Positions 23,073 to 32,177 of a DNA stretch of 64,000 nucleotides are shown one piece after another; position 1 is the first letter of the stretch, and each line of letters opens with the position of its first letter. The notes under the pieces are model-generated. The model did no database searches, was not told the origin of the DNA, and saw only the letters and a program-made list of their open reading frames with translations. Location of the stretch: the NCBI GenBank assembly GCA_910574455.1, contig CAJSYZ010000012.1, forward strand, positions 365,317 through 429,316. The letters are read 5' to 3'. Made by a program: the position numbers and the translations under genes. The stretch comes from Trichaptum fuscoviolaceum (Eukaryota; Basidiomycota; Agaricomycetes; Hymenochaetales; Trichaptaceae).

Positions 23073-25323
23073 TCACCACGGCGAACAAAGGCAAACAGAC
23101 GGCTCGAAACACAGCCTCATCTACTACAACAGGCAAAACCAACAAAGAAACCACTTCGAAAACCACTGAAGAACCAATACCTACACAAACTACTGTTCCT
23201 CAGTATCCAGACGCTCCACCACCACACAATCGACTCTTCTTTGACACCGAAAAGAACTTCTTCTACTATAGGATTGGTAACAAAACTTATCGATCGTGGT
23301 CATACAATCAACTACTACAACGGTGGACCCCAATCGAAGCCAACTCTGCTGAAGAAGCTCGACAAAACTTCATCACTCATACCCCCAACTGGGAAGACCT
23401 TGCTCGTCGAAGTCTAGCAGGAGAGTTCAAACACATTCAACCCCCACTACCACCGTTCCCAACCACTCTTATCTTCAACGAAGAAACACAATACTTCCAT
23501 CTTCCCGACGCCAACGGAGAACCTACCGAAACCCCTTGGATCTACAACCCAACTGCTGATTCTTGGGTAGTAGCTCATACACTCGGCCCAGAACTACGAG
23601 AAATATACGAAGGTCACACTCCAAATTGGAAAGAGCTTAGAGAAGAGTACTACCGCCGACACCCCGATCTACTACCACAACCACCACAAGAACCCCAACC
23701 AACTTTCACTTCCGACCCTCAACCCAGCAACTCCCATCGATCTCGTTCAAACTCGCCCACTCACGGATCTCTTGATCAAACCCTCTTCAGACGATCCTCC
23801 AGACGATCCTCTCAATCAGGAAGCTCCATTGCTCCAGAAACTCCTACTCCCTCACGTCAAGCATCCATACTTCCCCCTATCCCACCGAAACCATATCTCT
23901 CTTACACCCGCCCTCACATCGAACCTCTATCCATTAGTACTATGGCTACCCAAACTGTCACGGAAACTACCCGCTCAATGTTCCGACCCCCACCTGAAGA
24001 AGAAAGTATCAGTACCTTTTTCCACTTAAGACATCTCCAAGGTCGAGGCAGAGGAGGCAGAGGAGGCAGAGGAGGCCGACAAAATCCTGCATGGAGAGGA
24101 TGGGGCTTTGGTGAACCACCCGCAGGAAATGGAGGAGGAGGAGGAGAAGGACCACCCGGAGGAAACCCGAACGACAACGGAGGAGGAGGAGGAGACGATG
24201 AAGGAGGAGGAGGAGGCGGAGGAGCTGGAGGTGGAGGAGCAGCAGACAATAACAATCAAGGAGATGGACCCGCACACGATCGACCCATAACCATGGCTAA
24301 AATTCAACCTTTCGACGGAACCCAAGAAGATGCTGATCGCTTTTTACTCCAAGTCCAAATCCATCTACGAGCCAACCGACACATCTATGACACAGATGAG
24401 CTATGCATCGAATTTGTGCTCGCCCATTGCAGTCTTCGCGGATCCCGACCATTCGCAATGCAATACATGGCCAGCGGACGTTTTGAAACCGACACATTTG
24501 AAGAATTCCTTGCGGAATTCCACCGCACTTTCATCACATCCGAACTCACAATCAAGGCTACAATGGAACTCGCCAAGCTCAAACAGCGAGGATCTATTGA
24601 AGACTACATTCTCAAATTCAAAACACTCATCATGCAAGCTCGTATCACGGAATATCTCTCCCAACGCAATGCATTCTGGATGGGACTCAATGACAATCTT
24701 CGAATGAAACTACTTGCATGTAGTCCACAACCGACCAATATGGAAGATTGGTTTCGCTTGCCACTCGATTGGACACCAATTACAAGATAGCTCGTTCAAT
24801 GGAATCCCAACCCCACCAATCATATTCCGGAGAAAACCGCTTCAAACGACGACCTATGCGACAATACAATCGTCAAATTCGCGCCATTGCAAATGACACA
24901 AACGACACAAATGAATCAATGCCCTCCAATGACAACGATGATATAGAAGAATTGGTCGACCTCGCCATCTACAGCTTCTTTATATCACGACTTTCAACCG
25001 AAGAATTCCAACGTCATATGAAGGAAAACCTTTGCTTCAATTGTCACCAACCCGGACATCGCACTGCCAAGTGTCCCAAACCTCATCCCAAACGTACCTC
25101 AAAAACTCGATGGCCCAACTCACGAACACCAAGGTCCAAAAATATGCGCCAATTGACTTCAGCCGATGATCAGAACGAATACTCTGAACCCGAGAACGAA
25201 GACCAAGATCAAGGCGAACTCTCAGCTGAAGATCGCGCCGCACAGATTCAACAACTCCTTATTGGCCTTGATGATGACGCAGTCAATCAAGTCTTTGATC
25301 GAGTTGAAGAAGGAAATTTTTGA
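23006..25323 (+). CDS. gag: gypsy-1 Gag (extended, with one frameshift)
   Basis: Structural protein of the virus-like particle. The frame is open from 23006; the first good ATG is at 23942, so about 310 codons lie upstream of it without an ATG, with repeated WxPIEA/TPNWxxL-type segments. After the ATG come an RGG-rich and poly-Gly tract (about 24043-24245) and a capsid region (IQPFDGTQEDADRFLLQVQ). Near 24750 the protein sense moves into the -1 phase (SLATRLDTNYKIARSME), which suggests a single-base deletion or an assembly error. The zinc knuckle CFNCHQPGHRTAKC (about 25030-25075) precedes the stop TGA at 25321-25323. Pol follows by -1 frameshift. Confidence 0.8.
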
Positions 25324-28300
25324 ACAACGAAGAGCTCCCGCAGCCCTCTCTCTCGTTGAACATCAGGCTGCTCATCAATTCAATTAATGACAATCACGCC
25401 TTACGAATCCCAATCACGTTCCTATATAACCAGAAAACCCACAAAGCCACCGCCCTACTCGATACCGGAGCAGAAGGTCTATTCATTGACAAAACACTCG
25501 TAGAAAATCTCCAGATCAAAACTATCGAACTGCGACAATCACTTCGACCACGCAATGTTGACGGAACATTCAACAATGCTGGACACATCACATCTTATGC
25601 CCCCCTTCGTGTCAAGCTTGGAAATGCCCACTATGCTATGCGATTCTATGTTACCACCCTTGGAAAAGAGAACTTCATTTTCGGACTACCATGGTTCAAG
25701 AAATATCAACCCAAAATCGACTGGGAAACTGGATCAATACAGCTCAATCGCATTAATATCTCAACACAACTTGCGCAACAAGCTCGAAAAGGACTCCAAC
25801 CCGCTAAACCACTTACTGCCTTGGTACCCCATCAATACCACCAATTCCTATCCCTTTTTGACGAAGAAAAAGCACATCGCTTTCCTCCAAGTCGCCCATA
25901 TGACCACGCAATTGATCTCAAACCCGACTTCATTCCTAAACGACATTCACCTTATCCACTCTCACTTCCGCAACAAGCTGCTCTCAATGCCTTCATCGAT
26001 GAGAACCTCAAGAATGGATATATCAGACCTTCGAAGTCACCTATGGCATCCCCTCTCTTTTTCGTTGACAAGAAAGACGGTACCTTACGACCTGTTCAAG
26101 ATTACCGTTACCTCAACAATGGAACCATCAAGAACGCGTACCCATTACCACTTGTCCAGGATCTATTAGACAAGTTACATGGATCTCACTACTTCATCGC
26201 CCTAGATATCCGATGGGGATACAATAATATCCGCATCAAGAATGGAGATCAATGGAAAGCCGCATTTACCACTCAACGAGGACTTTTCGAACCAACAGTT
26301 ATGTTTTTCGGCCTATGCAACTCACCTGCCACCTTTCAACACTTTATGAATGATATTCTTGGCGAAGAAATCCTTCTAAATCATCTCTTGGTTTACATGG
26401 ACGACATCCTCATACATGCCCCAACCTTACCGGAACTCATTTCTCGAGCACGACGTGCCTTCACTATCCTTGAAAGGAATGACCTCTACTTCAAGCCCAC
26501 CAAATGCTTTTTCCATACGCAGAAACTACCCTATCTTGGACTCATTATTACACCTAATCACATCCAAACCGACCCAACAAAAATCGAAGGAATCACTAAA
26601 TGGCCAACCCCGACTACTGTCAAAGATATCCGTTCATTCACTGGATTCACCAACTTCTACCGCCGTTTTATTCCACACTACGCCGAAATCACCAAACCCT
26701 TGGACAACCTCAAACGCAAAGATCAACCTTTCAAATGGACTGAAGTAGAACAAAAATCATTCGATGATCTCAAGGCCGCGTTCACTCAACATCCGTTACT
26801 TCTTATGCCCAATCCGCACAATCCCTTCTTCCTCGAAACTGACGCTTCCAAAGTTGCAACCGGAGCAGTCCTTCGACAACATGATGACAACGGTGTTCTC
26901 AAGCCAATCGGTTATATTTCGCAATCACTAAACTCCGCTGAACGGAACTACGAGATCTATGATCGCGAACTATTAGCTATTATCCGTGCCCTCATCACTT
27001 GGAAACACTATCTCCTTGGATCCCCACACCCTGTTACACTTTGGTGTGATCATCGCAATCTTACCTACTGGCGAGAGGCCCGACGACTCTCACCCCGTCA
27101 AGCACGATGGCATCTGTTGCTCTCACAATTCGACCTTCATATCACACATGTCCCCGGCAAACAAATGATTCAATCCGATCTTCTATCCCGCCGGGCGGAC
27201 CATGTTAAACAGGGGGAGAATCTCAACGAATCATCGATTATGCTTCCGAAGGACCTATTCATTTCCACTCTTCAGGAACAGAAGGATCAAGAAAATTCTG
27301 AAGACGAAGAAGAAGAGGAAGACTATGAATCTGATGACGACCTCCCAGACACAGATAGCCTCACAAAATCCATCAAAGAATCGATGAAGAAAGATGAATT
27401 CCTCACCAACACCATTGCCCAGCTAAAGAAGAAACTGCCACCTGCCCGAACTGCCCTCAAAGACTGGTTTTTCGATGATGACGGCATCCTTTACTTCAAA
27501 AATCGCATCTATATCCCGGACAACCTTGAATTAAAGCGCACTATTCTCCGACTTCACCATGATATACCAGTTCGAGCACACCCTGGCATATTCAACACCC
27601 TGGAACAGGTCCGAAGGACGTATTACTGGCCCAGGATGCAGAAGTTTGTATCCGACTATGTCCATGGATGCGCACTATGTCAACAAATGAAAGTCAATCA
27701 CCATCCGACCGCTCCACCACTAATGCCTATCGCCGCCGACAAACACTCGTTTCCATTCTCCCACGTCAATATGGACTTCATCACCGATTTACCAAGGTCA
27801 CATGGCTATGACACACTTCTATTAGTCATTGATCACGATTGCTCCAAAGCTATTGTCCTCATTCCATGCGAGAAGACAGTAGACGCAATTGAAACGGCAC
27901 AACTATACTTCGACAATGTATATCGACGATTTGGACTTCCGATACGCATTATATCCGACAGAGGACCCCAATTCGCTTCTAAAGCATTCCAAGAACTCTG
28001 CAAGATCATAGGAATCAAGTCGTCTATGTCCACCGCTTACCACCCTCAAACCGATGGACAAGCCGAACGGACCAATCAAGAGATCGAAGTATACCTCCGG
28101 ATCTATTGTACTGCGGAACCTGAGAACTGGTCTAGACACATTCCCAACATTGAATTTGCCCATAACAATCGTGCCCACGCTGTCACCAAGAGAACCCCTT
28201 TCTCACTTCTCATGGGATACGACCCCATTCCACTACCCCTGAAATATCCGAAATCAAACGTCCCATCCGTATCACAACGACTTGCCAACCTCACAGTACA

Positions 28301-28808
28301 TCGATCAGAAGCCTTAGCAGCTCATTCAGTCGCTGCTATGGTAATGAAAGAACGCACTTTCCGAAACTTCAAACCATTCAACAAAGGAGACAAAGTTTGG
28401 CTAGACTCAAAGAACCTTCGAATTCCCGGTTTATCGCAAAAGTTCAAGGAAAAACGCGATGGTCCCTTCAAGATCAAGAAAGTCTTATCTCCACTCGTCT
28501 ATGAATTAGATCTCTCACGGACTAAATGGAAGATACACCCAGTATTCCACGCCGCGCTTCTCGTGAGATACACTGAGACGGAAGCATATGGACCACCCCA
28601 CAGTAACCCCCCACCTGATCTAATCGAAGGACAAGAACAATTCGAAGTAGAAGCCATCCGAGCCCACCATGGGAATGGCACCAGGCGACAATATCTTATA
28701 AAATGGAAAGGTTACCCCACTTCTGGAAACTCATGGGAACCCGAGTCACATCTTCGGAACGCACAGACCATCCTCAAAGCCTATAAAAGACTCCATCATC
28801 TCACTTGA
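25308..28808 (+). CDS. pol: gypsy-1 Pol polyprotein with chromodomain
   Basis: An uninterrupted frame of about 1165 codons with no ATG at its start, entered by -1 frameshifting from gag. Domains in order: aspartic protease (LLDTGAEGLFID, about residue 46); reverse transcriptase (active-site YMDD in LLVYMDDILIHAP); RNase H (ETDASKVATGAVL); integrase zinc domain (HHDIPVRAHPG ... CALCQQMK); and the DDE core (MDFITDLP, SDRGPQF, HPQTDGQAERTNQEIE). A C-terminal chromodomain (QYLIKWKGYPTSGNSWEPES) is known in this group to target silent chromatin. The second integrase strand reads VIDHDCSK, where most relatives have a VDRLTK motif. All catalytic residues appear intact. Stop TGA at 28806-28808. Confidence 0.95.
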   Translation, partial: RRKFLNNEELPQPSLSLNIRLLINSINDNHALRIPITFLYNQKTHKATALLDTGAEGLFIDKTLVENLQIKTIELRQSLRPRNVDGTFNNAGHITSYAPLRVKLGNAHYAMRFYVTTLGKENFIFGLPWFKKYQPKIDWETGSIQLNRINISTQLAQQARKGLQPAKPLTALVPHQYHQFLSLFDEEKAHRFPPSRPYDHAIDLKPDFIPKRHSPYPLSLPQQAALNAFIDENLKNGYIRPSKSPMASPLFFVDKKDGTLRPVQDYRYLNNGTIKNAYPLPLVQDLLDKLHGSHYFIALDIRWGYNNIRIKNGDQWKAAFTTQRGLFEPTVMFFGLCNSPATFQHFMNDILGEEILLNHLLVYMDDILIHAPTLPELISRARRAFTILERNDLYFKPTKCFFHTQKLPYLGLIITPNHIQTDPTKIEGITKWPTPTTVKDIRSFTGFTNFYRRFIPHYAEITKPLDNLKRKDQPFKWTEVEQKSFDDLKAAFTQHPLLLMPNPHNPFFLETDASKVATGAVLRQHDDNGVLKPIGYISQSLNSAERNYEIYDRELLAIIRALITWKHYLLGSPHPVTLWCDHRNLTYWREARRLSPRQARWHLLLSQFDLHITHVPGKQMIQSDLLSRRADHVKQGENLNESSIMLPKDLFISTLQEQKDQENSEDEEEEEDYESDDDLPDTDSLTKSIKESMKKDEFLTNTIAQLKKKLPPARTALKDWFFDDDGILYFKNRIYIPDNLELKRTILRLHHDIPVRAHPGIFNTLEQVRRTYYWPRMQKFVSDYVHGCALCQQMKVNHHPTAPPLMPIAADKHSFPFSHVNMDFITDLPRSHGYDTLLLVIDHDCSKAIVLIPCEKTVDAIETAQLYFDNVYRRFGLPIRIISDRGPQFASKAFQELCKIIGIKSSMSTAYHPQTDGQAERTNQEIEVYLRIYCTAEPENWSRHIPNIEFAHNNRAHAVTKRTPFSLLMGYDPIPLPLKYPKSNVPSVSQRLANLTVHRSEALAAHSVAAMVMKERTFRNFKPFNKGDKVWLDSKNLRIPGLSQKFKEKRDGPFKIKKVLSPLVYELDLSRTKWKIHPVFHAALLVRYTETEAYGPPHSNPPPDLIEGQEQFEVEAIRAHHGNGTRRQYLIKWKGYPTSGNSWEPESHLRNAQTILKAYKRLHHLT
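25314..25320 (+). promoter_or_regulatory. gypsy-1 gag-pol -1 frameshift heptamer
   Basis: AAATTTT in the gag phase reads A-AAT-TTT, a canonical X-XXY-YYZ slippery site, and the gag stop TGA follows immediately. The pol frame opens only six bases upstream of the heptamer (25308) and continues for more than 1160 codons. Confidence 0.75.
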
Positions 28809-29297
28809 ATGTCCCCATCCAAAAAACTCGTTCACTTCTCATATCCCCACTCATCTAACATCATAAACGACTATACGCTCTCCCCATCGAACAAACAGCC
28901 ACCAACACCTGAACCCCATACTGTTGCATTACCGACTACCTCGATTCCAACTCGCTCCCATTACCTGGACGCTGTCCGACCTGTATACTCCGGAGCTTGG
29001 TCCAAAGACCACTACGACCCAGACTGGGAGTACAAGTACTTCAAACCCCCCACCGGACTTGGACTCCACATCCCAACAATCTCGGTATTTCTCATCCACA
29101 CCTTCTTTAACAACCCTGATTACGCCCACCGACTCATTGACTATTTCAACAAATCTGCTCGTGTTCAACCCCCACTCACAATCACTCGACCCATTGTCCG
29201 ACATCGTCATCACTTCAGCCACTTTGAACCTCGCCGCTCTGACCCCTATTGCACCTGCAGTTGTTGTCACTACGACTGTCCGACTCATTCCCTCTAA
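28809..29297 (+). CDS. gypsy-1 post-pol ORF 1
   Basis: 162 codons. The ATG is the codon immediately after the pol stop, in the same frame. The protein is rich in His, Pro, Tyr and Ser and ends with a Cys cluster (YCTCSCCHYDCPTH). No family was recognised. The stop TAA is separated from the next ATG by a single codon, again in the same frame. Translation could be by reinitiation or stop read-through; neither is shown. Confidence 0.6.
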   Translation: MSPSKKLVHFSYPHSSNIINDYTLSPSNKQPPTPEPHTVALPTTSIPTRSHYLDAVRPVYSGAWSKDHYDPDWEYKYFKPPTGLGLHIPTISVFLIHTFFNNPDYAHRLIDYFNKSARVQPPLTITRPIVRHRHHFSHFEPRRSDPYCTCSCCHYDCPTHSL

Positions 29298-29300
29298 GTC

Positions 29301-30179
29301 ATGCCACCTGCCCGTTCCCAACGCAACCCATCCCGTCACACTCACTTATTTCGTTCATACACATCATCTCTCCAACCACCAGCCTTACGCCTCGACACCC
29401 ACAACCCCTTGCAATCCCGCCAGATCCTTGAATTATTCTCAACTCGCACCTTCCACCAACGCCTAAGTCAATCAACGTATGATAACACTCCTCTTCTTGC
29501 CAACTGGACCCAATGTTATGATATTGTTACCCGAAACCAGGAGATTCTCGATCCTACCATTGCCATCATCGAAGGATCTCTCCATCTCTTGCGACGGGCT
29601 CAAGAGTCATTCCAAGACATGCGACGATTTGCCCTTACGGAACTCCTTGAAACAGCGCCTCAAGAGTTATTTGCCCCATTGGTCATTGACCTCACCACGG
29701 AGGATGACATCATCGACCTCACTAAAGACCTTGCTGACCAAGTACCTCGCCCACCCCTTCACTCCGTCGGCACTCAAGTCCCAGAACGCAAAGAACTCAT
29801 CAATCGCCTGTCCGAACCCATTCGTCTACAATCGCCAATACAGTTACAAGAAGACCAAGAGTATCATGTCAACACAGCCCCACCCTCACCCACATACAGC
29901 CCGAAAGTTGACAACAATCCTTTTACGTCTATGTCCTTGGACCCCAAGGAATGCACACAACACTCCGCTGTCGACCACCACTACAACCTGGCCGCGTCCA
30001 CCTGCGAATTCTATACATGTTCATACTGCAACATACGTGCACCTGGACACACCATCATTGGATGCCCCAAGTATACATGCCCCTCATGTGGACAACACGA
30101 TGGTCATGACGATGAATGCGCATCTAACCGAATTGCTCAACAACGCGTAACGAAGAGAAACCCACCTGCAAACAACTAA
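29301..30179 (+). CDS. gypsy-1 post-pol ORF 2: tandem SIM-like and zinc knuckles
   Basis: 292 codons in the position of env in retroviruses, but without a signal peptide or membrane segment. Residues 128-141 contain two SUMO-interaction-like motifs, VIDLT and IIDLT, separated by acidic residues. The C-terminal part has two Cys/His knuckles: C-x2-C-x6-H-x4-C (CSYCNIRAPGHTIIGC) and CPSCGQHDGHDDEC. The middle is helical and charged. A role in SUMO-dependent nuclear targeting or nucleic-acid binding is inferred only from these motifs. It is intact and in the same frame as pol and post-pol ORF 1. Confidence 0.65.
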   Translation: MPPARSQRNPSRHTHLFRSYTSSLQPPALRLDTHNPLQSRQILELFSTRTFHQRLSQSTYDNTPLLANWTQCYDIVTRNQEILDPTIAIIEGSLHLLRRAQESFQDMRRFALTELLETAPQELFAPLVIDLTTEDDIIDLTKDLADQVPRPPLHSVGTQVPERKELINRLSEPIRLQSPIQLQEDQEYHVNTAPPSPTYSPKVDNNPFTSMSLDPKECTQHSAVDHHYNLAASTCEFYTCSYCNIRAPGHTIIGCPKYTCPSCGQHDGHDDECASNRIAQQRVTKRNPPANN

Positions 30180-30319
30180 AGCACCTGTTGCTAACCTGGA
30201 TACCCTATTGGCGTTAACTTCGCTTATATGGCATGTTTTTTTTTTCCTTATTGTCTATTGGACTTAATTTGTCCCTATAACGGCCATTTTCTTTACTGAT
30301 TTCCACTACGTTTCAATTT

Positions 30320-30332
30320 AAGAACGGGGTAA
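30320..30332 (+). other. gypsy-1 polypurine tract
   Basis: AAGAACGGGGTAA lies directly before the 3' LTR, in a region otherwise rich in pyrimidines. It is the expected plus-strand primer site. Confidence 0.6.
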
Positions 30333-30801
30333 TGTTACGTTTTCTTACTATGTCAGCGGCCCCCATTACTCTCCGAACCCTTCGCCCTATTTGTTTCTAT
30401 TCTTGTTCTGCTCAGTCATCCTCCGATGTAACCCTCAACCCTCAGCCAATCCCGATGTTACACATGTACCCTTTGCCCTAACCCTTTGCCCATCGCTCTC
30501 ACACTATTATTAGTAGCCTATCGTCTACTCTCTTATTGTTCTCTTCTTACTCATCTTCCGATGTACCCTTGCTCCGCAGCTACAGTATATAAACCCCTGT
30601 ACTTAGCATGATCGAACTCTAAGTTCGATCTCCTTTGTCAAACCCCCCGTCTCTAGTCTCTGCTATACATCTATTTCTCTCTACTCTACATCGTAGGCCT
30701 TTGTCCATACAACACTTAGTGTCGAGCCCTAGCTCCGCTATCACTGAGCAACTTAACGTTGCGTTCCCCAACTATACGAGACCGTAAGTTGAGACGTAAC
30801 A
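30333..30801 (+). repeat. gypsy-1 3' LTR
   Basis: 469 bp, same ends as the 5' LTR, with a TC insertion relative to it near the start. Confidence 0.93.
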
Positions 30802-31481
30802 CCGCATTTCGGGTGGCACGATGTTGGCCTCGTCCGATACATGAAGCAATTTGTCTCTGCCGCTTGCAGAGCCATTCATGTTCAAGACGCATTTGTATCA
30901 GCCGAGCTTCGCGAAGCCGTAGTCGCGCAACATCTGCAAGCGCGAGTACAACACTCGTTGACGGAATGAGCATAGCAAGTTCGCAAGCTCGTACTGATTC
31001 ATCTGTCGGAAGTGTTCACTTGCGACGTTCTTCAGCAGACTCCCCGTCGCCATGAGCACGACGGATGTGGATTCAATTAGCACATCGTTCTACGCAAGGA
31101 AACAGTATCAGATAGCGTAATAATGTATCAGAATTCCAGAAACGGAACCACTTACTAGTGTCTTCCTAAAATCATGAGGTTTTGTTGCGTCGACACTGTC
31201 TTAAGGCTCAAAATTGTCCATTCGACGGACGCTCTCTTGTCACGTGTTGGCACAAATCGTGGTAAATTAAGTCTAAATGTAGTTTAAATATACTATATAT
31301 GGTAGCTAAAAGCCGTAACCGTATACGGCCGTTTACGGCCGTAATTTGGACTTTCAAATACGGGTACGGCCCGTATGACTACGGGCCGTATTTCATGTGG
31401 TCCAAATCAATTACGGGTACGGTACGTCCCGTACCGTAACCGTACCGTATTCCGTAATTACGGTACGGTTGCGGAGCCCTA

Positions 31482-32177
31482 TTTGTATTGCTCTCAGCTA
31501 CCACGTACAGCAGTGTAGGCGGGACTGAACACATATGTACCAGTGGTATTCCCCATTCGAACAACCCAGGAGTGTTCGCGTGCCCTCAATACATACACTC
31601 CTTTATATTTACATTCAGAGCCATGGCTTATGTGGAGGTGAGCAAAATCTCACTGCAGTGACCGCTTCAGAGCTTTCTTCTTCGTTGCCTTGGCTACCTC
31701 GCCAGCCCTCAGAAGAGTCCGGCAACAGCCTTGAATCATCGCCGAAACTCCGACAAGTTACAACTTGAATGACAAGTCACAAACGCAGTTTGAGTTACTC
31801 ACCTTCAGCATTCATCACTCGACTACTGTCTATTACAGTTATAGCCCAGTACTTATGTATTCACCAATATAGAGTATTAAACACGAATAGTTAATGCTCA
31901 AAATGCCTTCGTGGTCAAAGCGTGCTGCTGCTCAGTCGCCTCCTTTGACCTGACCTCAACGACGATCTTAACACCATTTGCGCCAGCTTTTCTGCAATCA
32001 ATTCCTATCCAAGAAGTGTATTCCTCACCTCTATACTATAGACCTTGAAGATAGCTCTAATTATTCGGATGAAGAGCTAATGCCTTGCCCTTGCCACACT
32101 TCGGTGAGCAGGTTGAATTTGGTAACTTGTTAAGTATCAAGGAGGCTTCAACTTGAAGCCTCCGGGAAGTGATCCCA
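31482..32177. other. Intergenic between hAT element and kinase 2
   Basis: It begins with the hAT target duplication. A frame at 31535-31768 could continue the exon cut at 20757, but nothing is recognised. The rest up to 32177 is the 3' flank of the minus-strand kinase gene. Confidence 0.3.

Larger units (their letters stand above)
21088..30801 (+). mobile_element. Ty3/gypsy chromovirus-type retrotransposon gypsy-1
   Basis: LTRs lie at 21088-21554 and 30333-30801, flanked by the 5-bp duplication CCGCA (21083-21087 and 30802-30806). The interior encodes an unusual leader ORF region, gag with zinc knuckle, pol (protease, RT, RNase H, integrase, chromodomain) and two ORFs after pol. The LTRs differ by a visible 2-bp indel (TC in CTCTCCGAACCC), so the insertion is fairly recent. 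The element sits inside a hAT element. Its coding strand is strikingly G-poor. Confidence 0.95.
20758..31481. mobile_element. hAT-type element, split by gypsy-1
   Basis: The ends are TAGGGCTCCGCA (20758-20769) and its reverse complement (31470-31481). They are flanked by the exact 8-bp duplication TTTGTATT at 20750-20757 and 31482-31489. TIR sequence and 8-bp duplication are typical of hAT transposons. Subterminal regions carry many ACGGCCCGTA and ACGGGTACGG words on both sides (20790-20925 and 31310-31470). Without gypsy-1 the element is only about 1.0 kb and has no transposase, so it is non-autonomous. Confidence 0.88.

Noticed and set aside
23914..24255. Minus-strand frame encoding a proline-rich protein
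   Set aside because: It is the shadow of the Gly-rich gag tract on the + strand; no motif or splice support.
29301..30179. Envelope gene of gypsy-1
   Set aside because: It lies in the env position but has no signal peptide, membrane segment or furin-like site; zinc knuckles and SIM-like motifs point to a nuclear protein.
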